From Nocardioides flavescens (GTDB lineage: Bacteria; Actinomycetota; Actinomycetes; Propionibacteriales; Nocardioidaceae): a stretch of 64,000 nucleotides of DNA. This document shows, in pieces, positions 7,605 to 17,600 of this stretch; positions within the stretch are counted from its first letter, which is position 1, and the number at the start of each line of letters is the position of its first letter. The stretch spans positions 494,704 to 558,703 of the forward strand of contig NZ_WUEK01000001.1 of NCBI RefSeq assembly GCF_009823805.1. The letters are read 5' to 3'. The translations under genes were made by a program, and so were the position numbers. Below the pieces are notes generated by a model. That model saw nothing but the letters and a program-made list of their open reading frames with translations. It made no database searches and was not told where the DNA came from.

Positions 7605-10559
7605 GTGGAGCAGTCCCTCGAGAGCTTGGGCGGCAACGGCTTCCAGGATCTCGCGGTCGCACTTCTCATGGCCGAATTCGGGGCTCGAATCCGTCCACTT
7701 GGCGCCGGGCCAGACGGTGGCCGCGACATGGTGTACGACGGGGCGCTTGACTGGACCGGCCGGTCGCGCACTGGCGACGGGCTGAGTCCGTTCGACGCCC
7801 AGCCCGAGCCGGCGGTGCCGATTGGCTCGGCCGACATCTGGGAGGGCTACACGGTCTTCCAGGTGAAGCATCATGCACCGCTCGCGGCTCAACCGATCGA
7901 CAATGCGCGCTGGCTGTGGGCCGAGATGCGCAAGGAGCTGGAGAACTGGACGAAACCGGCTCCGGGTCGAACGCGGACCCCCGATCATCTGATCTTTGTC
8001 ACCAACGTCGCGCTCTCCCCTGTTCCAACGACCGGCGGCCTTGCCCACATTGAGAAAGGTCTGGCGGGGTATCGCGAGGAGTTAGAGAACAGCAGTCGTG
8101 ATGTTGGCGACGGCCGCGAGCGACTAGAGAAGCTTTCCCGCCTGAACGGGGTCAAGCACATCAGGGTGCTGGACTCGCGGACGATCGAGACCCTGATCGC
8201 TATCCACCCGGGCGTGCGCAGGAACTTCAACGGACTTCTAACCGCCGGGGACGCCTTCGCCGAGATCGCGGTCGCGCTGAACGCCGTCAACGAGCACGAC
8301 CTCTCCGAGACACTCCTCCGACACGCGCGGATCACTCTCGCAGGTGACCGCGGGATCACATTCAATGAGGCAGGAGCGGCCGGCGGTCCGCTGCTTCCCT
8401 TGGACGACGTTGCCATTGACCTGCCGCTCCACACGGCCGAGGACGGCGACCGGACGCTGTTCCACTACGCTTTGGACCGAGGTGATCGTGTCCTTCGACC
8501 CAGCACCACACTGCACTCAGGACCGCGCCATCTCGTCGTGGCGGGACCGATGGGCAACGGCAAAACCACCATCTCAAAGTTGCTGGTCCAGGCGTACCGT
8601 GCCTCGCTCCTGCAGGGCGCGGGGAACCTAGGAGCGCCGGCGACCGCCGCAGCCAACGGCATCGATGCAAGGCTGCGGAAACTCGGTCGCCAGGGCCTGC
8701 CCGAGCATCGACGCTGGCCCATGCGCGTCGACCTCGCCACCTTCGCTGAGGAAGAGGGTCAAACTGAAACCTCGCTCGTTCGACACATCGCCAAGCTCGT
8801 CTCGGTGAAGACGGCGAAGCAGATCACGGGGGGCAGCATGGACTCCTGGATGATGCGCTGGCCGTGGTTCCTCGCGCTCGACGGCCTAGATGAGGTCACC
8901 GAACCGAGCGTGCGGCAGTCGGTGATTAGGCGGGTTGTCGAACTGGTCGCCGACGCCGACGACCGGAACCTCGATCTATTCGTTGTGCTCACCACCCGGC
9001 CCTTGGGGTACACCGAAGAGGTCGAACCGGCGCTGTTTGAACGCGTTGACCTCGCCCCCTTGCCGATCGACCTTGCCCTCAGGTACGGGAAGGACGTTTC
9101 AGCCGCCCGACTGGGCGCCGGGCACGAGGACATCCCCCGAATCCATCGCGAGCTTGACCGGGCTGCGGCCCGCGAGACGACGCGCGAGTTGATGGTGACC
9201 CCTCTGCAAGTGCTCATCCTGGCCCTAATCATTGAGGGAGCCGGGCCCGTTCCGCCAGACAGGTTCGCGCTTTTTTGGGGGTACTACGGCACGGTCGCGA
9301 AACGCGAGCAGCTCAAGCCCGGAACTATTAGGCGGCTAATTGAGGAGCACCTGCCTAACATCACGATTCTTCATGAGCGTCTTGGCTATGAACTACACCG
9401 CCGGGCCCAGAACTCCCAGCACGCGACCGCAACCATGACCAGTGAGGAGCTGCGTGATCTCATCGCGGCGGTGCTTGCCGACGATGGCCACAAGCCGGAC
9501 GGGGCCGACGCCCATCTTGTCGAGGAGATCAAGAAGGCATGCCTGCAACGACTCGTGCTGATCCGAGCCCATAAAGACGGCGCGGTCGGCTTCGATGTCC
9601 GCGCGCTCCAAGAACTGATGGCGGGTCGCCACTTAACCACCGGCCGTGACGATGTGGTCGAGGCGACACTTCGCGAGCTCGCCGCGGCCGCCCACTGGAG
9701 AGTGCCCTGGATCTTCGCCGCAGGTCGCATATTCGCCGAAACCCAGCCACACCGGCGGGCGCAGGTCGTGAGGATTGTCGAGTTCGTCGACGAAGGAGCC
9801 TCGTGGCGGCTCGGTCGCGTCGTGCCCGTCGGTCCGGGACTTGCGCTAGACCTCGCGGTCGACGGCGGAGCGCGTCGCCACCCCGTCGTTCGTCAGCCGC
9901 TGCTCGAGTGCGCCCTGAAACTCCTCAAGGAGCCCGCAACCCGGGACGTTCGAGCGACCGCCCGCCTGCTCGCCCGGGCAGCTGGCGCCTCGCCGGAAGC
10001 AAGGTCGCAGGTCTCGGCGTCGCTGCGCCGCGCCCTCGGCGGAACGCCAACCGCACGTGACACTGCGACCAAGATTATGTACTTCATCCCTTCGGTCCTA
10101 GCCGACATCGACGCCAGCGACGACGTTCGGATGTTGGCATCGGTGAAGCCAGCCGGACCATTCGGGCGCCGTGATGTGCCGGACCCCGAGACTTGGTGGC
10201 AACGGGTACGGGCCGAGGCCGAGCGCACTGCCGCGGGCCATCCCGGCGGCGCGACTGTCGCACGAGCGATCGAGGCGCTGCACATGCTGCGAGGGGAGGT
10301 CGCGCCCGGCGCTAGGTCGATACGAGAGTGGGAGTCCGGCGCCAGGTCGTTGGGCTTATCGATCGGAGAAGGGTTGGAGGACGTGTTGTTCGACCTTGTC
10401 GTGATCGAACCGGTAATTCAGGCGCTTGAGGATGCACAAGCAGCACAGCAGCTGGAAGCAGCGCTCGCGGACATGTCTTTCCATGACCCAGAGGCAACCA
10501 AGAGGCTGCGCGACTGGGTCCTACCCCTAGCGACCCGCTTCGACCTCGACGATCAGTAA
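7605..10559 (+). CDS. PD-(D/E)XK nuclease-NACHT (STAND) NTPase, probable phage-defence protein
   Basis: 984 residues from a GTG with CGGAGA upstream. The N-terminus is a Mrr/restriction-like PD-(D/E)XK domain: GPDGGRD at 35-41 and QVK at 86-88 give the Asp...Gln-x-Lys catalytic pattern. A NACHT NTPase follows: Walker A GPMGNGKTT at 314-322 and Walker B LALDGLDE at 423-430. The C-terminal 480 residues are helical and probably form the sensor. This nuclease-NTPase order is that of NACHT and Avs-like defence proteins, in which target sensing causes assembly and DNA cutting. The target is unknown. It is a single-gene unit between two copies of the HTH gene. Confidence 0.8.
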   Translation: MEQSLESLGGNGFQDLAVALLMAEFGARIRPLGAGPDGGRDMVYDGALDWTGRSRTGDGLSPFDAQPEPAVPIGSADIWEGYTVFQVKHHAPLAAQPIDNARWLWAEMRKELENWTKPAPGRTRTPDHLIFVTNVALSPVPTTGGLAHIEKGLAGYREELENSSRDVGDGRERLEKLSRLNGVKHIRVLDSRTIETLIAIHPGVRRNFNGLLTAGDAFAEIAVALNAVNEHDLSETLLRHARITLAGDRGITFNEAGAAGGPLLPLDDVAIDLPLHTAEDGDRTLFHYALDRGDRVLRPSTTLHSGPRHLVVAGPMGNGKTTISKLLVQAYRASLLQGAGNLGAPATAAANGIDARLRKLGRQGLPEHRRWPMRVDLATFAEEEGQTETSLVRHIAKLVSVKTAKQITGGSMDSWMMRWPWFLALDGLDEVTEPSVRQSVIRRVVELVADADDRNLDLFVVLTTRPLGYTEEVEPALFERVDLAPLPIDLALRYGKDVSAARLGAGHEDIPRIHRELDRAAARETTRELMVTPLQVLILALIIEGAGPVPPDRFALFWGYYGTVAKREQLKPGTIRRLIEEHLPNITILHERLGYELHRRAQNSQHATATMTSEELRDLIAAVLADDGHKPDGADAHLVEEIKKACLQRLVLIRAHKDGAVGFDVRALQELMAGRHLTTGRDDVVEATLRELAAAAHWRVPWIFAAGRIFAETQPHRRAQVVRIVEFVDEGASWRLGRVVPVGPGLALDLAVDGGARRHPVVRQPLLECALKLLKEPATRDVRATARLLARAAGASPEARSQVSASLRRALGGTPTARDTATKIMYFIPSVLADIDASDDVRMLASVKPAGPFGRRDVPDPETWWQRVRAEAERTAAGHPGGATVARAIEALHMLRGEVAPGARSIREWESGARSLGLSIGEGLEDVLFDLVVIEPVIQALEDAQAAQQLEAALADMSFHDPEATKRLRDWVLPLATRFDLDDQ

Positions 10560-10679
10560 GACCGCTCGCCTGCGACCTCCTCTATGCCTGGATGCAGCCC
10601 GGAGCGATTCCCCAAAGGCGGCCGCCAATTTCCGCGCGTCGACTCATTACACGTCTTCGTGACCAGTCCGCTCCGATGT

Positions 10680-10963
10680 TTGGCCAGTACTCCCCCAGCG
10701 AGACCTGCGGTCGTCCAGCCCAAGCGGGCCCAAAACCCTCAACGCCAGCGAGCCGGAGCGGATGCGTGAACGGTAACGTAGCTGGCGGGGTCACGACCGC
10801 TGAGCTGGGCCGTGATTTCGGCGTCAACCGGCGGATGGTGCAGCGGAAACTACGAGGCATGGGTGTACGGATGTATGGCAGCCCGTTGACGGCAGGAGAG
10901 ATTGCCGAGGCTGCCCCGGGCTGCACGCCAGTGGACTCACGGTCGCCAAGGTCGCTCATCGGT
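10680..10963 (+). pseudogene. decayed second copy of the HTH gene
   Basis: Closely matches 6927-7206 in nucleotide sequence over about 280 bases, including the shared stretch ACTCCCCCAGCGAGACCTGC. Two single-base insertions (in CGGTAACGTAGC near 10775 and in CTGCCCCGGG near 10915) break the frame compared with the intact copy. The match stops at GCCAAGGTCGCT, where sequence of an ISL3 transposase begins. It is a dead remnant, either from a duplication around the NACHT gene or from a second related element. Confidence 0.8.
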
Positions 10964-11162
10964 CGACGCGGGCAAAAGGACGACCCGCTCTACAAGGTCC
11001 GCCGCACTCTCCTACCTGGCGTCGAGTACCTCACTGAGGGACAGCACCAGCGGCTGCGGACCTACGTCTCAGTCGCCGACCCCGAACGGTGAGGTCGAGG
11101 TGACCTGGCAGGTCTATCAGCAGGGCCGCTCGATCTACCACGCCGAAACACCAGCGACCATG
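10964..11162 (+). pseudogene. ISL3-family transposase fragment
   Basis: Reads GRRGQKDDPLYKVRRTLL, then EYLTEGQHQRLRTYVSVADP, then after a frame change near 11090 EVEVTWQVYQQGRSIYHA. This order is typical of the central part of ISL3 transposases. Both ends of the gene are missing and no inverted repeats were found. Recognition is from remembered family patterns; a profile search would settle it. Confidence 0.65.
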
Positions 11163-11166
11163 CGGT

Positions 11167-11658
11167 TTATTGATCCTCCGGAACGCGAGGGATGCCCAAC
11201 GCGTCACTAAGTTCATCGTCAATAGTACGGTAGCTGTGCAGACCAAAATCACCCACAGGTTCGATGGGGCCCGACATCTCAGCCCCATGTTCATCGAAAT
11301 ACTTTCCTCGCCACGCACTTACAAAGCAGTGCTTAGAAAGCACATCGTCCGCAGCTAGTGGCGTATTGGCAAGGGTCTCGAAATAACCGCGGGACCACGG
11401 TAGCGAGTTCGTCATAACTGGAGAAATCAACAAATTCTCGGGGCGCAACAAACTCCTATCCGGCAACACCTTCTCACCTGAAGTAACCTGATAGATGTAG
11501 ATCAAATTAGCCGGTGCGGCATCGTCAGCGAGTGACCACCGCGCCTCAGTCGAGACCACGCGACCAAAGACGAACATGTCCTCGGCAGGTTGGGCCGCGA
11601 AAAAATCGCCTGTCTTTGGTTTCTTCCTAGACGGCTTGAGGGCCAGCATGTTCGTCAT
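11167..11658 (-). CDS. Imm26-like immunity protein
   Basis: 163 residues from the ATG at 11658 (AGGTG lies nine bases upstream; an in-frame GTG at 11670 would add four residues). The N-terminal part has the Imm26 pattern: KPKTGDFFAAQPAEDMFVFGRVV, a small beta domain beginning with GD-F and FGRV. It starts 13 bases past the stop codon of the giant RHS gene on the same strand, the standard position for the immunity gene of a polymorphic toxin. It is expected to bind and block the RHS C-terminal nuclease in the cytoplasm. Base composition is lower in GC than neighbouring chromosomal genes. Confidence 0.75.
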   Translation of the reverse strand: MTNMLALKPSRKKPKTGDFFAAQPAEDMFVFGRVVSTEARWSLADDAAPANLIYIYQVTSGEKVLPDRSLLRPENLLISPVMTNSLPWSRGYFETLANTPLAADDVLSKHCFVSAWRGKYFDEHGAEMSGPIEPVGDFGLHSYRTIDDELSDALGIPRVPEDQ

Positions 11659-11670
11659 ACTAGTATTCAC

Positions 11671-14600
11671 CTAGAGTCCGTTCTGAACAAGCCACGCCTC
11701 GCCCCAACCGACAGCTTCTTGGTAATAGGGGTGCTTTGGCGAGATGCTATTTATTTTATTCTGGAAACCCGGGTTGCGCACAATGAGCGCTTGCTCGATT
11801 GCCCGAGCTTGCCCGCGCGTCACAGGGGCGGTCGTAATCTGGTCGAGAACAAATCTTGACCCGTGCTGAGCCTGCCTCCTAGCGAAGTTGTTCGTGATCC
11901 CTGCATATACAGGCTTGCCGTTGACGAGCCCAAAGTAAACATGAGTATCGGCGGCTCCGCCCGCCAAGGCCCTGGGGAAAGACGGAAGCGCGCGAGCAAT
12001 ACTACCGCCGGCCCCGCGTCCCGTGGTTGCAAGTAGCCCTCGTCCGGCCGAACCGAGGCCGGCAGTGCCGGCTCCCAGCGCTCCGCCAAGAACGGCCGCC
12101 TTAACGTACCCGGACGCCGAATGATCACCGCTGTCACTGATGGCATTCTCGGCCAGGCTTCCGGCAGCGCCGGTCGCCCCAAAACATACAGCCAGACCGA
12201 AGCCCGCCGTACCCGCCGTGCAAGCCGCCCCCCCGACCACCGTGATCCCAAGGCCAACGCCAAGACCAATCCAATCCCGTGTCGAGCGCGGAGGCAGGTC
12301 GGGAGCAGTTGACTGATATTGGGTGCCGAGGATGTCATAGATCCGCTCGGCAGCTGCGATCTGTGCGGGTGTATCGGTGTTGTAGTTGATTGGCACGCCG
12401 TAGGAAGAGCCCATGAGGGTGCTCTCGCCAAGGCCTGTGTCGCCGTATGGGTTTGCGGGTCCGTCCGTTTCCTCGTTGTAGTCGGGGTTATGCCACGGGC
12501 GAGGCTCGAGACCGGAGGGGTCCATCAACGAGACAGGGTTGTTGCGCGCGTAGGCGTAGGGGTTCAACGAATCCGGGTCATCGACGTTGAACAAGGCGTC
12601 TGGGGACGTTAGAACATTCAGTCTGGCGGGGTAGTTGCGCTGGTCGAGCCGCACGTCGCCGGTCCGATCAACGGGCTTGTTTAGGTATCCGCGTCGATCG
12701 TTGCCGCCGTTCGCGATCTGCTCGCCGAACGGCCGGTAGGTGGGCCTTGTGTCTGTCGTGGCGCCCCGTACGAAGCGAACGGAGTTCTGTGCGTCGCCGA
12801 GGCTGAAGGTCCAAGTTGGGGCCGACGGCGTAGTCGACGTCCCCTGCCCGAAGACTGTTGCGAGAGGCTTGCCGCCCGGTGAGGTAAAGACACGTCGGGC
12901 CTGAGCAGCGCCTCCGTTCGCGATGGACACCTCGGTTCCGCCTGCGTAATAGGTGAGGTTAGTTGTAAACCCCCGTACCAGCTTGTATCGCTCCCGCAGA
13001 CCGACACGCATGCCAGCCGTGTCGTAGGCGTAGTCAGAATCAAGAACCGTGATGTCCGAATCACTGTTCAGGTCAGGTCCGGTAACCGACTTTAGTGTTC
13101 CGGTTGGGTTGTAAGAATAGGTTGCGACACCAGCGTCCGTGCTTATCTGATCGGCTCGTCCCACAGGATCGTAGTGCAGGGCGGTGTTACGCGGTGTGGC
13201 CTCGAGCTCAACGTCCGTCGTGATCTGTGTGGCGTGGTGAGGCCCGGCGCCTTGATATGCGTAATTAGAAACTGCCGCGTCTCCGGCAGTGTCAGGGACA
13301 TAAGTGTTGACACTCGACAGTCGGTCTTTGCTGTAACCGTAGAAGCGTGTCTCCGACGCGCCAACAAGTTGGGTCGTGTCGGGCGCAACAAGACACTCCC
13401 CCGCGCGCCCAGTCATGGCATACGAGATTCGGTTCAGGCCGTCGTATCCATAGCACCAGGCTGAATTCACATAATTGGGCGGGGCGTTCTTGTAAAGGTT
13501 GGAGGCCAAGACGGACCCGACGTTGCCGATGGTGTCGTAGGAGTAGTCGAGTGTGCCGAAAGCTGACCCACCGACACGGGTCAGGCGACCCGTGGCGTTG
13601 TCCCAGGCATATTCGCGGTTCAGGTGCCGACTGGCGTCGGCGCCTTCTGAAAGTGCGCGGAGCGGGCGCCCGGCTTTGTCGTAAGTTGCGGTCAAGAGGT
13701 TAGTTGATGGCTGACCCGTCTGTGTTGCGGTCATGGTGGCGACTGCGGCGTCTGGCCCAAACGAGGTTGAGACAGTCATGGCTGCAAGGTTCGCAACCGC
13801 CCCGTAGGTGGTCGAGGTGACCATGTCGGCATCGTTATAGGTCTGGCTGTTGGAGAAGGTGACGCGCCCGCTATCTGTCGGGTAGTAGTCGTAGGTCTGT
13901 TGTAGTGGGTTGCCGTTGAGGTCGTAGCCATCGACGGATTCCGTGAAGGTCCCCAGGTGGGTGTAGCTCGTCGACACTGCGGGACGCCCGTCGCCGTTGG
14001 TCGCTGCGTCGTAGGTCCACTTGGCGATCGGGGAGCAGTCTGTCTGCGTGGCGGGCGGGTCTACGCAGTCGCCAGGCTCTGGGCCGGTGCCGTTCAGCAG
14101 CTTGAACTGCTTAGTCGGGCGGTCTTGGTCGTCGTAGATGGTCTTCAGGATGCCGTCGACGGGGTTGCGGGTGGTGACTTGATTGCTGTTGGCATCGAAG
14201 GTCGCTGACGTGGTGCCGGTGTCGGGGTCAGAGGTTGCGACGCGTCGGCCGGCGAGGTCGTATTCGTAATGCCACAGGCGTGTTCCTGAGATGTCGGCAC
14301 TGATGTCGGTCAGATTGTTGTTGCCGTCATAGGTGTAGCTGGCGGCTGTAGCAGGCGCTTGGGCGGTTGGGGGTTGGTCGACGGTTGCGGCGGTGAGATG
14401 TTGTTCAACGCGGGAGGTGCGGCCCCATCCGTCAACCGTGGTGACTGTGGTGCCGGTGACATCGTTGCCGCCGGCTCGCGCGGTGGTGATCGTGCGGTCG
14501 CCCTGTTGGGTGGCTCGATCGGTGTAACGGATGCTGTTAGCGCCGTTACGGTGCTCGACCTCCGTTACGCGGCCAGCAGCGTCAGTCAGGGTCTGGTTCC

Positions 14601-17600
14601 AGCGCACCGCGTTGGCGGGGTTAGCGTTGATGAGGCCGCTGCCGGGCTGGTCGGCGTTCGCGATGACCGGCACGCTGAGGTATGGCGTGCCGAGCTCGTC
14701 GTAACCCGTCGCTGATGCGACACGGCCGCTACCGTCGGCCTGAAGGCTCTGAGCTTCGATGGTGCGGCCCCATCCGTCCATGTACGCATAGCTGACGTCA
14801 GTGGTGGCGCCCGCGCCTGCGCCCGCCCGCTGCGATGTGGTCTTGATCTGAGCAGGCTGGTAACCGTTGACGGTGTTGCTGCCATAGACGGCGTAGTCGT
14901 AGGAAATTGACGTCTTGCCAGTCCCCTGGAGCTTGGGAGAGGTGACCGTCAGGACGCGTCCGTAGCCGTCGTAGGTTGTGGTGGTCTTAGCGTCATCGTT
15001 TGCAGACGCGGCTGGGTTGCCAAAGTCGGTGACCTCTTCTGGGAGGCCCCGGCGGGGTTCGAGCTTTGAAACGACCTGGCTTCGGTTGGTGGTGACAGTG
15101 ACCTGACACGGTAGGTCGTCGAAGCCGCACCCGGTCGTGTTGGACGAGGACAGGTAGGACGTAGTGGTGTCGAAGTTCTTACCGTCGGTGGTGCCGATAA
15201 TGCGCCCGTAGTTGTCGTAGCGGGTGCTTGTGACAATGGCCGGCAGGTTCGGCTGTGCAGCGCTCGAGGCGGCGGTCTCGACGCGGGTTAGTTGACCGCG
15301 GGTGATGCTGGTATCGGGCTGCGCGGCGGCGGAGCTGTAGCCGTCGTACTTATTCGTGATGTCTGAGACAGGCTGTGTGCAGGTGTCTCCGGTCTGCTGG
15401 TCAAGGACCCGGACGCGGGTGGGAACGCGGATCCACTTGTCGTTGGTGGTGTTACCTGCCCAGGTCGTGAGGGTGCAGATGTTTCGGTCGCCGCCGGGCT
15501 TGGCCGTGGTGCTCGCACCCTTGTCGGTCAATTCGGTGACAACGCCGAGGAGGAGTCCCCGGTGACTGGTGCCACCTTCGTGGAAGGTCCGCTCGATGGT
15601 GTGCCGTCGGTCGTTGCTGGTGCCGTTCTGCGCGTTGCCGCGGGTTACTCGGGTGTGCATGCGGGTCATGCGCTCGCCCGTGAAGTTTGCGGCCAGGCCG
15701 TGGCTGCTGAGCGCGCTGCGGTAGATCTCGAATCCGTGATAGGTCCGGGTGATCCACTTCGCCTTGCAAGGGCTCTGCTGGCCCGAGGTGCAGAACGCCT
15801 CTTCCGGCGGCTCAAGCACGGTCTCCTCGGCGATTTTCCCGCGTAGAGAGTTGCGGTCCCGGAGATTGCGGTCCCCTGCGGGCCCCTGCTCAACGGTTGA
15901 GACGTAGCCACGACGGTATCCAGTGGTGGCGTCGTTGCTGGTGTATCCGGTGACGTACTTTTGGCCGCTGTTATTGACTCGTGATCCGTAGAAGCCTCTG
16001 AAGACAACGACGCGGCGCAACGACTTGGCCGTATTAGTGGGGGTGCTGGGGTTGGTGCGGTTGACCTTCATGGTGCGGATGAGCGTGGTCTGGTAGCCGC
16101 GCCAGTCGGACCAGGAGCGGTACTTGAGCGGGGTGTTCTTGGATTCGCCGTCAAAGCGCCATCCCGGCTCGCCGCGATAGGTGTATCGGTACTGCCGCAT
16201 CTTGCCGAGGCTCGGCTCGTTGGTGGCGCCGTCGAGGCGTAGCGCGCGGTCGCCGAGCTGCAGGCGGGTGACCAGGTACTTGTGGTACCAAGCCAGCCTT
16301 CCGCCGTTTTCACCGGGCCGTCGCGGTGTGAAGCAGTCGCCGGTGCTGTTGAAGGCGCTGAAGTTGTCGACCATCGCCTTGGTGCAGCGGTTTTGTTGGC
16401 CGTAGGTGACTTCGGTGGTGCCGCCGAGTTCGTTGGTGACCTTGTCCAAGCGGTACTTCTTGAGCAGCTTGTCGCTGTTGCCCTCGGCGACGACGCGGTT
16501 TGCGAGTGGTTTGTAGTCGAAGAGCACTCCTGGGAGGGCATAGCTCGTGGGCTTGGTGGTGCTGTTGTCGCGGGGAACGTGCTGGACGGCTTGCAGCAGC
16601 AGGTCGGCCTCGTCGGGCTTTTGGTCACCTGCGCCAGGTGTGCCGTCTGGGTCGGGCATCGAGTACTTGAAGACGTAGATGTCGGTGGGCGGGGTGTTCT
16701 GGGTGCCGCCCGGCGTCTGCAGGTTCGGACCGCGGTAGGTCTTGAGGTTGGCGTAGAGCTTGGTGGAGAAGAACGCTGGCGAGGTGTTGTCGCAGTTCGC
16801 GGCGGTCTTGTTCATGCAGAGCAGGTCCGTGGGGACATCGGGCCATTGCCGTTGGCTGCCGCCAGCGTCCGCCTGACCACAGTCCGGCCGATCGGTGTTG
16901 AAGCCATCCTGGTTCTTCGTCCAGTTGATTGCCGCGACGCATCGGTCCACCGTCTCGACCTGCACCACGACCTGCGGGCTCATAGATTCGTTCTCCGGAG
17001 CAGGGGTGGGCCGCGGGAAGCCGTACTGAATGGTGGCGAGCTGGCCAGCAGCGGTGTAACTGACGAGGCTGCCGTTGGTCTTGTACTTGTTCTGCTGCGA
17101 GGCGTATGTGTACTTCACCCTGTTGCCGTCGGCGTCGACGACCCGGTCGAGGTTCCACTGCCAACCCTGGATGCAGGCGGTCGCGGTGATGCTCTGGCCG
17201 TTGCACGGCTCGCCAGAGTTGTTGCCCCTAACCGGGACCGTCCACACCGAGGTGGTGCCGTAGCCGAAGAAGTAGCGAGTTCCGTCGGGACTCGTGAGCT
17301 TGAAGAACTCGTCGTTGCCGTCGGCGTTGTCGGGCAGTGGGGCGCCCTGGTCAGCCACAAAACCGTTCGAGCCGCCCGACCCGACCTCGACCTTCCATCC
17401 CGCGTCGTCCTGCAGGCGGTAGGCGCCCGAAGTCCCATCCTTGATGATGCGGGTCGAACGGCCCTCCAAGACAAGGTTGAGATCATTGACGACGGTCCCG
17501 CCCTGGGTGCGCCAGCACAGGTTGCCCGACAAGTCACGGTTGGTGGGGCTGCTGTCGTCGTAACAGGAGGCGTAGGTGCGGCTGATGTGGCCGGGTTCCA

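Noticed and set aside
10584..11092. Intact HTH protein gene at 10592-11092
   Set aside because: Comparison with the 6850 copy shows two frame-breaking insertions and fusion to transposase sequence.
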